Positions 56,801-63,127 of a stretch of 64,000 nt of DNA are shown here, piece after piece. Positions within the stretch are counted from its first letter, which is position 1; the number at the start of each line of letters is the position of its first letter. The DNA comes from Ferruginibacter sp. (lineage in GTDB: Bacteria; Bacteroidota; Bacteroidia; Chitinophagales; Chitinophagaceae), in the NCBI GenBank assembly GCA_017983695.1, contig JAGOAX010000002.1, positions 186,001 to 250,000 on the forward strand, given 5' to 3'. The notes under the pieces were generated by a model. The model saw nothing but the letters and a program-made list of their open reading frames with translations, made no database searches and was not told the DNA's origin. Both the position numbers and the translations under genes were made by a program.

Positions 56801-57324
56801 TTTATTATTTGGGTGGAGTGGATGGCTGGTTGATGTTTGGTAATAATATAAAAAGTGATGGCAGCTTCCGGTATTTTAATGCTAACACCCCAACAGCCAA
56901 CGACCAGGATTATGCATTTCAAAGTCTTGCTGTAAATATGAGGGGCTTTATACAAAATGTGGCCAACGGAAATAATGTCGTTGTTATGAACAGCGAATTC
57001 AGGTTACCCGTTTTCAGTACTTTGTTTAAGCGGCCTATAAACAATGCATTTTTACGCAACTTTCAGTTGGTACAATTTACCGATTTTGGTACTGCCTGGA
57101 ATGGTGGATATAATCAACTGAAAAGGCCCGAAGTAATTTATGGTAATAGTCCTGTTCAGGTAAAAGTAAAAGCAGGTGGTGTTGGTCCTTTTGCTGGTGG
57201 TTATGGTTTTGGTGCAAGGAGTACCTTGTTAGGTTACTTTTTAAAACTTGATGCCGGTTGGCCAATGGATGGATTTTTTAAAGGCAAACCCATCATGTAC
57301 TTTGCAATGGGGCTGGATTTCTAA
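53887..57324 (+). CDS. Large secreted protein: inactive peptidase-like domain, TolB-type propeller, C-terminal outer-membrane barrel
   Basis: About 1145 residues. I start at 53887 (MHKKVRMIQ), which leaves a signal peptide with cleavage after FALNAQ; the in-frame ATG at 53749 adds a region that must hold the promoter. Residues ~50-260 resemble the gluzincin-like N-terminal domain of Bacteroidota TolB-like proteins, but where HExxH is expected the sequence reads RGGIAQILTD, so it is probably inactive. A WD40/PD40-type propeller follows (LMAWDPKGTRITVLY, IIFVSNRPTP). The last ~400 residues look like outer-membrane strands (LKLDAGWPMDG, YFAMGLDF). Role unknown. Confidence 0.75.
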   Translation: MHKKVRMIQLTGAGKLNTRSIKKLIYAAAFIFCVLPFALNAQVNAVEFGKNRVQFKKFKWEYYQTKNFNVYYNQGGQELAKFVAQSAEKELPQIETAAEYSLQRRANIVLYNSYADMQQSNIGLGFDWQNTSGSTKLVNNKMVIYFDADHNKLRLQIRGGIAQILTDNVLFGDDLGEFAGNQALLDLPKWLTDGYVAYLAENWSTDKDDELKSEILSNNYKNFNRFVFEKPVIAGHAFWYYIEERYKKENVTYLLYLARIYKNLNKACLQICKKKFKDLLNEFMEYEDDKYYKDISKRKAYPKGSYVEGFDVNKRLDYYRFNVNPNKRSRSYVVTQFKKGIVRVIYNDEDVNKTLLKYGVRSYRNEVNPNYPLMAWDPKGTRITVLYTIEGKINMFVYDLVTKIKQYKLDLTREFDLVQDISYMNNSNTLLITAVKNGHTDIFTLDLQKEKVKQVTNDVYDDLDASFVAFPNKTGIIFVSNRPTPYAKGGDTSLPSDNHYNVFLITNFGDKPELNQVTQLSHLKYGNARSPMQYNQNHFTFVSDENGIGNRYAGFFTTKAEGLDTLVLIGDEILRNPSVKEVDSTLRANKKTDVDSVAVVAVSADSAYTFPLSNYESRLYETRIAGDNNQVSEVTRQSDEKVLYKLKIDETTLRRRNITAQPTEYMKKKMAEYKIANAGKGLMPDNPVTDTAKKQDDFFQSEFANEKKDSSTSTITETENEAVLKSIKLYPYKPPKFYVENGSAGFNNSVIINRYQTFAGANQPGPIRLNSSTPLNGLVRIGTSELMEDVKITGAYKISSNLKDNEWYINYQNLKRRIDWGGSYYRNVQQYAIDGTPYSGRTFTNLYQVNITYPFDVHKSVRLTTGIRSDRDVLSAFDPLSLTEPDIKTLYSVTHLEFVYDNTLNPTMNIWNGLRYKAYFDWNRQANKVQTTDGPATYNAGFDARYYYPIFQNFIWAGRASGDFSFGNQKLVYYLGGVDGWLMFGNNIKSDGSFRYFNANTPTANDQDYAFQSLAVNMRGFIQNVANGNNVVVMNSEFRLPVFSTLFKRPINNAFLRNFQLVQFTDFGTAWNGGYNQLKRPEVIYGNSPVQVKVKAGGVGPFAGGYGFGARSTLLGYFLKLDAGWPMDGFFKGKPIMYFAMGLDF

Positions 57325-57340
57325 ATAAAAAAATAATAAA

Positions 57341-57994
57341 TTATACAGTTGCCTGGTTTAAATAACCGGGCAATTTTTTTATAATCAGGTACAGTAAATA
57401 AAAAGTTATAGTAAGTATAATGGTGATACCCCAGGTTTGTACATGCTGCAATGGAAAAACAAAACGCTGCCCGATTGAAGACAATAAACCAAGTGGGTTG
57501 CTCACAATATCCCAACTATTCCATCTTAAAAACCGGCCCAGGTAAACACCAAAAGAGCCTAAAAATAAAATGACGAAAACAATAAACTCCACCAGCCGGT
57601 GATTGAATTTAAAAGCCAAAAATTTTTCTATACGCAGCAAAGAAACAAATGCCATAATTACACCGATTGCCGAAGAAGAAAACAGCAATACTGCATCGTA
57701 CCATTTCGGTACAGATGTTTCCTGCTCCAGATGAATTAAATCAGTAACAATGTACAGCGCATTAGGAAAGAACAGTATCCATGCTATAAAAACAATTACC
57801 TGTTTCCATTTAGCGGCATTAACTAATCCTTTAAACAATCCACTTACCATAAATGGGATCCATGCTAAAAATAAATTCCACACTAAAAAAATAAAAGCAT
57901 ACTTACCGGTATAAATAAATCTTATCAAAATCATCCCGCCAATAAAAGCAAAGAATATCCATAATATTTTTTGAAATGACAGTACGGTTTTCAA
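57341..57994 (-). CDS. DUF1361 family membrane protein
   Basis: 217 residues with seven membrane segments. Family pattern: LVWNLFLAWIPFMVSGLF and FPNALYIVTDLIHL followed by PKWYDAVLLFSSSAIGVIMAF, all typical of DUF1361. No biochemical function is known. Its last codons overlap the hairpin that terminates the convergent gene. It abuts dgkA (1 bp) on the same strand. Confidence 0.88.
   Translation of the reverse strand: MKTVLSFQKILWIFFAFIGGMILIRFIYTGKYAFIFLVWNLFLAWIPFMVSGLFKGLVNAAKWKQVIVFIAWILFFPNALYIVTDLIHLEQETSVPKWYDAVLLFSSSAIGVIMAFVSLLRIEKFLAFKFNHRLVEFIVFVILFLGSFGVYLGRFLRWNSWDIVSNPLGLLSSIGQRFVFPLQHVQTWGITIILTITFYLLYLIIKKLPGYLNQATV
57349..57380 (+). terminator. Terminator of the large propeller/barrel gene, inside the 3' end of the DUF1361 gene
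   Basis: Stem TTGCCTGGTT / AACCGGGCAA (one T-G pair) with a 5-nt loop and a T7 tail at 57374-57380. It lies within the coding end of the convergent gene (stop at 57341). Confidence 0.75.
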
Positions 57995-57995
57995 T

Positions 57996-58364
57996 TTATA
58001 ATGATTTTAATAATGCAATAATTTTAGGCAGAAAAATAATAACCGCAATAACGAAGCTGCAAACTGCTGCCAGCAATACAGCACCGGCTGCAATGTCTTT
58101 TACTTTTTTAATACCGGGATGAAAGTCCTTTTGGGCCACATCACATAATTTTTCGATAGCTGTATTTATCATTTCCAGTGCTGTAACAAAAGCAATACAA
58201 AAAATTATTGCCCCCCATTCTGTATTGGAAATAGAAAATCCAATCCCCAGCCCTATTGCAACAGCTGCAAGGGCTGCATGAATTTTAAAATTGGTTTCAG
58301 AGGTAAAACAAATTTTCAATCCATTGAAAGCAAAAACAAAAGAATTAATCAATCTCATTAACAT
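57996..58364 (-). CDS. dgkA: Diacylglycerol / undecaprenol kinase family protein
   Basis: 122 residues, three membrane helices. DgkA motif: FVTALEMINTAIEKLCDVAQ followed by KKVKDIAAGAVLLAAV, with the catalytic and metal Glu residues and the Asn. Such proteins phosphorylate undecaprenol or diacylglycerol at the inner membrane. It starts 3 bp after the reconstructed stop of the small membrane protein at 58368, suggesting coupled translation. Confidence 0.9.
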   Translation of the reverse strand: MLMRLINSFVFAFNGLKICFTSETNFKIHAALAAVAIGLGIGFSISNTEWGAIIFCIAFVTALEMINTAIEKLCDVAQKDFHPGIKKVKDIAAGAVLLAAVCSFVIAVIIFLPKIIALLKSL

Positions 58365-58367
58365 TTA

Positions 58368-58602
58368 TTATTTAATTCTCTTAAATATTTCAGTCACTAT
58401 TACGGTTATCAATACAATTGCCAAAAGACCTACACCGAATAAAAAAAAAAGGGACAAGCAGCATAAAATAACCCATGCAGGCAAACCCATCGCAATCCGG
58501 ATTGATAGATAACAAAATAAAAAATCCGGCTACCGCAATCCCAATGGGTATCAATGCAACACCTATCCATCGATATACAGATTTCGTAAATGAACTTGTC
58601 AT
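58368..58602 (-). pseudogene. Small two-helix membrane protein interrupted at an A10 tract
   Basis: From the ATG at 58602 the frame reads MTSSFTKSVYRWIGVALIPIG with one membrane helix, then MGYFMLLVPFFF, and then becomes polar and stops near 58390 (70 residues). The switch coincides with a run of ten A (T on the coding strand) at 58441-58450. Removing one base (or adding two) lets the second helix continue as LFGVGLLAIVLITVIVTEIF and end in KRIK with a stop at 58368, 3 bp before dgkA. That product (77 residues) looks like the real protein. Assembly error, phase variation or slippage are all possible. Family unknown. Confidence 0.6.
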
Positions 58603-58643
58603 AAAATATTTTACATAATAGTATTTTCAATTATAGACTACGG

Positions 58644-60224
58644 TTACTTGTTTAATACTGAGGTAAACGTTGCTGATATTAATTTTCCCTTTACATAAGC
58701 ATCTGCGCCATTCCACGATAACCAGGATAATTTCTTTTGTTCATCAATAAAATTTCTTTTCCGTTCTTCAAATAATTGCCGCGGAGTAAGTACAGAGCGA
58801 TACAAATATTCCCCCTCACCTCTGATGGTATCAGCCTTATTATCCAGTACATCGGGGTTTTGCTCCAGTAGTGGTAATGTTTTATCAGAAAGCGTTAATA
58901 AAAATTTCACATCTACCGGAATAGTTTTCTTTCTTGCCAGGTTATAGCTGGCGATGGTTTCATCCCAATGTACACAGGAAGCCGCTACCAGTAATATAAT
59001 AGCAAACCATCCATTTACCCTTAATAAGTAATACGCAGTTTTCTTTTGATGAATTTTGATCAGCACAGTAAACAATCCCACTAATACCATAGTTAAAAAC
59101 ACCAGCACTCCAATTCTTTTGTAAGCAAGGCCCATGTGCTGTATATAATAATAGTCACGCAGTAAAACAGATATTACCAACACAGCATTTTGTATTATCC
59201 AGCCATAAGCACCATAGCGCAGCCATTTATTCTTTTTGTAAAAATTAAGATTACCCCTGAAGAAAAACAACAATACCATCATCGCCAGTACAATAGAAAA
59301 TATTAACATACCGGCTCCTTCATGAACATAATCTTTAAGGTTTACATCAGCGGTATAGGTAAACCCAAACCATACATACACTACATCAATAGTATTGATA
59401 AATAGCAGTAATATATTCAGCATAAGTAAACTGATCATACCAACAGTATTTTCATTCCGCAAGGCCATTATGCCGTTGGCAAAGCGACCCATAAAAAGGC
59501 TCAGCACATCAAACAGCGCACTCTGTTTCCATTTTATTAAATCGTTTTTTCTGCGCCACATATCGTTGTGTTGGGTATAATCCTTTTCTGAAAAGTAATT
59601 GTATTTACTCTTCAGCAGCAAACCTCCGGTTACAAATAAACCCAGTAATAAAAATCCGAAACGTTGCCAACCAAACCAGTCAAAAAATTTGTTGAAAAAA
59701 TTTTCAAGCGCAATGCCCATATCTTTTACCACATTTTGAAACACAGCATTGGAAACAGCATACAACAAAAAGAAAACACCTGCTAAAAGCAAAGGGATAA
59801 TTAAAAATCGTAAGGCCTTTCTGATACCCAATGATTTTATGCCACCGGTTTTTACCTGCTGTACATTTTCTAAAAAAGAAAAAATAAACAACACGTAATT
59901 ACCTGCTGCAGATGCCGCCGCATACCAAACAGAGCGATGAAGGTATTGTGTAAACACCACTACCAGTAAAAGTGTAACACTAAATGCCATTTTACTAAGC
60001 ACTGTGTTATGCACTATTACTGTGGTCAATGCTACTACATGAGCCAGTAACAACCACTTCATTGCCGGTTTGGTAAAAGCAGCAGGGTACAGATAAAAAA
60101 CAGACCATAAAACAAAGGCATCAAAGAGTAAGGCGTTAATAGCAAGTTTCTCCTGCCAGAAAATTATATTGAATAAAACAGCTCCGGCTGTAACTAAAAT
60201 CATTTTAAGAGTTGCTGCTTTCAT
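58644..60224 (-). CDS. DUF4173/DUF4153 family membrane protein
   Basis: 526 residues with about 13 membrane segments, arranged as in the DUF4173 family: paired short helices at the N-terminus (FNIIFWQEKLAINALLFDAF), a central ENTVGMISLLMLNILLLFINTIDVVYVWF and VHEGAGMLIFSIVLAM. The C-terminal ~110 residues are soluble (TLPLLEQNPDVLD). Function unknown. It follows the Coq4-like gene by 62 bp and often accompanies small wHTH regulators in Bacteroidota (established only as a general impression). Confidence 0.82.
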   Translation of the reverse strand: MKAATLKMILVTAGAVLFNIIFWQEKLAINALLFDAFVLWSVFYLYPAAFTKPAMKWLLLAHVVALTTVIVHNTVLSKMAFSVTLLLVVVFTQYLHRSVWYAAASAAGNYVLFIFSFLENVQQVKTGGIKSLGIRKALRFLIIPLLLAGVFFLLYAVSNAVFQNVVKDMGIALENFFNKFFDWFGWQRFGFLLLGLFVTGGLLLKSKYNYFSEKDYTQHNDMWRRKNDLIKWKQSALFDVLSLFMGRFANGIMALRNENTVGMISLLMLNILLLFINTIDVVYVWFGFTYTADVNLKDYVHEGAGMLIFSIVLAMMVLLFFFRGNLNFYKKNKWLRYGAYGWIIQNAVLVISVLLRDYYYIQHMGLAYKRIGVLVFLTMVLVGLFTVLIKIHQKKTAYYLLRVNGWFAIILLVAASCVHWDETIASYNLARKKTIPVDVKFLLTLSDKTLPLLEQNPDVLDNKADTIRGEGEYLYRSVLTPRQLFEERKRNFIDEQKKLSWLSWNGADAYVKGKLISATFTSVLNK

Positions 60225-60286
60225 ATTCCTATTTTTTTATCAGTTGAATAAAATATAATTCGATACTGTAGTAATAAGCTAAAATT

Positions 60287-60778
60287 TTATACCGCATTAC
60301 TTTTAATTTTTTGAATGAGTGAGGCTGTAGGTTCCTCCAGTATTTCAAACCATTTCCAGTCAGCAATGTGTATGCTTTGTTTTCCACGCCGGTAAGCCGC
60401 AGTAAATTTCTTCCAATGCTCCGGCATTGTTACAAAGCCATAAAATACTGTTGCCGCTACCGGAAAGGAAAGATGACCGTTACCAAGCATAAAACATTGC
60501 AGGCATACCTCACCATCATCAGTGGTATCGTACTGCAATAAAATATGTTTAATATCATGTTTGGCATAATGCGGTAAGAGTTGCAATTTTTTTTCTTCTA
60601 AAAAAATAATTATATCTTTTCCCAGCGTACCGGAAGGAAAATGAAGCAACTGCTCTTTTGTATAAGGAAATATTTTTGGCTTACGTATAAAACGCAGCAC
60701 CGGCAATGCCATATTATGCGTAAGAAAAACCAAAATATCCGAACGCAGCCTGATTAAAAAACGATAAACTTTATTCAT
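60287..60778 (-). CDS. Coq4-like protein
   Basis: 163 residues with the exact Coq4 zinc motif HDxxHx11E: H74, D75, H78 and E90 (KHDIKHILLQYDTTDDGE). Coq4 acts in ubiquinone biosynthesis in eukaryotes and some bacteria, recently as an oxidative decarboxylase. Bacteroidota normally make menaquinone, and no ubi gene lies in the window, so the role here is open. The start overlaps the preceding small membrane-protein gene by 8 bp, indicating coupled translation. Confidence 0.78.
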   Translation of the reverse strand: MNKVYRFLIRLRSDILVFLTHNMALPVLRFIRKPKIFPYTKEQLLHFPSGTLGKDIIIFLEEKKLQLLPHYAKHDIKHILLQYDTTDDGEVCLQCFMLGNGHLSFPVAATVFYGFVTMPEHWKKFTAAYRRGKQSIHIADWKWFEILEEPTASLIQKIKSNAV

Positions 60779-61178
60779 AACCTTTCAATTGATTTCTAAA
60801 AAATAAGACCGCACTTAATGCCGCAATAATTATACAAAGCCCCACTGCAAAACGGGCTTCTTTAAATTCTGTACCGATGGTACAAATAAAAAATACCGCA
60901 CCAATTGCAGAGCAAACCAGTGCTGTACCCAATATTGTTTGAAACAGTGAGTGCCCTTTACTGCCGTTGACCTGGGCAATTGTGGTAACCAGCCAAACAA
61001 TACCTACCAATGGGGCGCTGAATATGAAAGACATTATCATAGCCAATCCAACTGTACCGATACCATCTTTACTAGAACTGAACACAGCTATGCAAATACC
61101 ACTCAGCAATCCGTTGAGCAGGGAGGCTATAAACCATACCCCAAAAAATGTAAAGAATGTTTGTATGTATTTATTCAT
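60771..61178 (-). CDS. Hypothetical four-helix membrane protein
   Basis: 135 residues from the ATG at 61178 (MNKYIQTFFTFFGVWF); the in-frame ATG at 61217 would overlap a palindrome and is less likely. Four hydrophobic segments at about 6-30, 42-65, 77-100 and 106-125. I do not recognise the family. It lies directly downstream of a wHTH regulator gene and has a copy of the 17-bp palindrome 13 bp before its start, so it is a candidate regulated gene. Confidence 0.65.
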   Translation of the reverse strand: MNKYIQTFFTFFGVWFIASLLNGLLSGICIAVFSSSKDGIGTVGLAMIMSFIFSAPLVGIVWLVTTIAQVNGSKGHSLFQTILGTALVCSAIGAVFFICTIGTEFKEARFAVGLCIIIAALSAVLFFRNQLKGYE

Positions 61179-61190
61179 TTTTTTAAAAGT

Positions 61191-61207
61191 ACTTTGTATT
61201 TCAAAGT
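61191..61207. promoter_or_regulatory. 17-bp palindrome, candidate operator (copy 1)
   Basis: ACTTTG-TATTT-CAAAGT. The reverse complement of exactly this 17-mer occurs at 62219-62235. This copy lies between the wHTH regulator stop and the ATG of the membrane-protein gene at 61178. It sits inside a wider symmetry GTAC...GTAC. Confidence 0.6.
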
Positions 61208-61223
61208 GAAAGTACAAAAAAAA

Positions 61224-61520
61224 TTATTTTACTGATCCAATCATTTTTTCCAATGCTGTTAAATGTGTCTTAAAAGCTTTCTCTCCCGCCTTGGTAACCG
61301 AGTAAGTAGTATTGGTTTTACGGCCTATAAATCCCTTCTGGATTTTTACATAACCACTCTCTTCCAGTGTTTTTAAATGGCTTGCCAGGTTACCGTCTGT
61401 TATATTAAGCAGTTCTTTCAACTCATTAAAATTCACTTCCGCATTAACCATCAGGGCACTCATTATACCCAGGCGAATACGGCTGTCAAAAATTTTATTT
61501 AAGTTTTCAATTAAGTTCAT
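61224..61520 (-). CDS. Small winged-helix transcriptional regulator
   Basis: 98 residues, wHTH of the MarR/ArsR-like single-domain type. Recognition region: NFNELKELLNITDGNLASHLKTLEESGYVKIQKGFIGRKTNTTYSVT. This short form is common in Bacteroidota together with membrane proteins and acts as a transcription repressor in the cases I know of. No ligand residues are evident. The identical palindromes on both sides of the gene are obvious candidate targets. It follows the 62210 gene by 48 bp. Confidence 0.87.
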   Translation of the reverse strand: MNLIENLNKIFDSRIRLGIMSALMVNAEVNFNELKELLNITDGNLASHLKTLEESGYVKIQKGFIGRKTNTTYSVTKAGEKAFKTHLTALEKMIGSVK

Positions 61521-61568
61521 ATCAACCTTATAACTTTAGTAAAAGCAAAAACTTTAAGCGCTAGGCTT

Positions 61569-62210
61569 TTAGCTTTTAACTTTTCTCTCATATTTATTCC
61601 ACATCACAATTCCGTAAACAATATGCAATACTCCAAAGCCCATTGCCCAAAAATGTAAGCCATAGCCTACATACCACAAATTAATTATACCCAACAATAA
61701 ATTACCGTAGCCTAAATATTTTATTTCTCCCAAAGTATATTTACTGCCATTAATTAAAGCCAGGCCATAAAATATTAAACAGCCCGGAGCAATCAGATCA
61801 AACTGCCCCATTTGCAACATCCTGAACAAAAAGATAGCGCCGGCTATTAAAGGCACTGCAGTATTCCATAATAAACGCAGTGTACTGCCGCCCCACATTG
61901 GCGTACCGGTTTTTTTGCTGCGTAAAAAAGTAAACAAAAAAGCTAAAGCAAATGCTGCCACAAAAGTTAATGTGGCAATCCAGAACAGCTCATTCATTAA
62001 CTGCCTGCCACCGCTATAAATTAAATTACTTAACTGGCAATCGCCTTTTACCCAGCAATTAATTTTTTGGCCGGCTAACCATGCCCCTGCCAGGGCACAT
62101 ATACCTGCGGCTATACCGCTTAACCCGCTGAGACTGATGAAACGGCTGCTGCGTTCCATCATCTTTTTAATGTGTTGCAGGTCTTCTAATGACTGTTGTG
62201 GACTGTTCAT
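61569..62210 (-). CDS. Hypothetical membrane protein linked to the wHTH regulator
   Basis: 213 residues from the ATG at 62210 (MNSPQQSLEDLQHIKKMMERS); the in-frame ATG at 62252 would read through the palindromes and is rejected. An N-terminal amphipathic helix is followed by six membrane segments (FISLSGLSGIAAGICALAGAW, LFWIATLTFVAAFALAFLF and others). The N-terminal Q-L-x-x-I-xxMMERSSRF motif is seen in Bacteroidota proteins paired with such regulators, but no function is known. It leads the operon 62210 to about 57341 on the minus strand. Confidence 0.7.
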   Translation of the reverse strand: MNSPQQSLEDLQHIKKMMERSSRFISLSGLSGIAAGICALAGAWLAGQKINCWVKGDCQLSNLIYSGGRQLMNELFWIATLTFVAAFALAFLFTFLRSKKTGTPMWGGSTLRLLWNTAVPLIAGAIFLFRMLQMGQFDLIAPGCLIFYGLALINGSKYTLGEIKYLGYGNLLLGIINLWYVGYGLHFWAMGFGVLHIVYGIVMWNKYERKVKS

Positions 62211-62218
62211 ACAAAAGC

Positions 62219-62235
62219 ACTTTGAAATACAAAGT
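62219..62235. promoter_or_regulatory. 17-bp palindrome, candidate operator (copy 2)
   Basis: ACTTTG-AAATA-CAAAGT, exact reverse complement of the copy at 61191-61207. It is 8 bp upstream of the ATG at 62210, a position where a bound repressor would block transcription. Confidence 0.62.
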
Positions 62236-62245
62236 AAATGATTGC

Positions 62246-62261
62246 TTTGCATAAATGCAAA
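62246..62261. promoter_or_regulatory. 16-bp palindrome upstream of copy 2
   Basis: TTTGCAT-AA-ATGCAAA, perfect 7-bp arms, lying between the 62219 palindrome and the alkB stop. It could be a second operator or a weak terminator of the alkB operon; no T run follows on the minus strand. Confidence 0.45.
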
Positions 62262-62278
62262 TTATTTTAAGAAATAAT

Positions 62279-62887
62279 TTAAAGGCGTATTGTTCTGAAA
62301 GTAAGGTTTACCCTTGGCTGGTGTATTTTTTTTGTGGGTGGTAGCCGGTGTAACCAATTGGTTTGTGTAGCGCCTTTCATTACCAGGAGACTGCCGTTTT
62401 CTAATACTAAAGAAACGGTTTCTTTAGTTTGTTTATGTTTAAAAGAGAACTTTCGCTCTGCACCAAAGCTTAATGAGGCAATAGCCCCATTTTTTTCTAA
62501 AGTCTTCTCATCGTCGCTATGCCAGGCCATGCCCTCATCTCCATCGTGGTACAAATTTAAAAGGCAGGAATTATAGGTTGCCTCAGTGAGTTTTTCTGCT
62601 ATTGCTTTTAATTCTAATAGTTCCTTCGTCCAGGGCAAAGCATACTTTGTTGCATTAGAATAGGTATAGGCATAATTACTATCGCCATACCAGGCTGCTT
62701 TGCGTTTGGTAATAATATGCTTATTAAAAATGATCGCCTCGTCATTCTTCCATTCAATAGTTTTTAATAAAATATCATAATAAAACTGTGCTTTAATATA
62801 ATTGAATATGGGACCATAATAATTTACTACCCCATCGTTGGGTAACCAGTTAAAAGTTGGGTCAATTAGGGTAGAGAATAAATCCAT
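62279..62887 (-). CDS. alkB: Alpha-ketoglutarate-dependent DNA dealkylase AlkB
   Basis: 202 residues, 2OG-Fe(II) dioxygenase. Fe ligands in MAWHSDDEK (HxD) and the distal His in WLHRLPPTK; 2OG/substrate arginines in PRVNLTFRTIRL (RxNxTxR). It directly reverses 1-methyladenine and 3-methylcytosine damage. Its start overlaps the upstream Ada zinc-domain gene by 26 bp, so the two are translated from one mRNA with ada. Confidence 0.92.
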   Translation of the reverse strand: MDLFSTLIDPTFNWLPNDGVVNYYGPIFNYIKAQFYYDILLKTIEWKNDEAIIFNKHIITKRKAAWYGDSNYAYTYSNATKYALPWTKELLELKAIAEKLTEATYNSCLLNLYHDGDEGMAWHSDDEKTLEKNGAIASLSFGAERKFSFKHKQTKETVSLVLENGSLLVMKGATQTNWLHRLPPTKKIHQPRVNLTFRTIRL

Positions 62888-63119
62888 CTTTCCAGTTTTT
62901 ATATTTTTCTTTCATACAATGTCCGCAAGGACGGTACTCATTTTCAACCGCACTATTTTCTGATTCAAAAAACACACGGTTTGCGTTATGCATTCTTTTG
63001 CCCGATCTGCAAGATAACGATCCATAAATTTTAAGCTTCCGGTTTCCTGCTAAAACAATTTCTTTTTTCCTGATCCTGCTTCTTAAAATAACAGGATTTG
63101 TTTCATTATGTTTTATCAA
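62862..63119 (-). CDS. Stand-alone Ada-type metal-binding domain protein (degenerate zinc site)
   Basis: 85 residues matching the N-terminal zinc domain of Ada: LKIYGSLSCRSGKRM, NANRVFFESENSAVENEYRPCGHC. Three cysteines are in place (equivalents of Ada Cys42, Cys69 and Cys72). The position of Cys38, the methyl acceptor in E. coli Ada, appears to be Gly (four residues before the first Cys), so methylphosphotriester repair activity is unlikely. It lies between the ada gene (8 bp upstream) and alkB (26-bp overlap), as if the domain had been split off from Ada. Confidence 0.8.
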   Translation of the reverse strand: MIKHNETNPVILRSRIRKKEIVLAGNRKLKIYGSLSCRSGKRMHNANRVFFESENSAVENEYRPCGHCMKEKYKNWKDGFILYPN

Positions 63120-63127
63120 TTGCCTGA

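Noticed and set aside
58430..58630. Alternative 66-codon frame over the small membrane protein
   Set aside because: Composition rich in Cys, Tyr and His with no membrane pattern; it is the shifted shadow of the 58602 gene.
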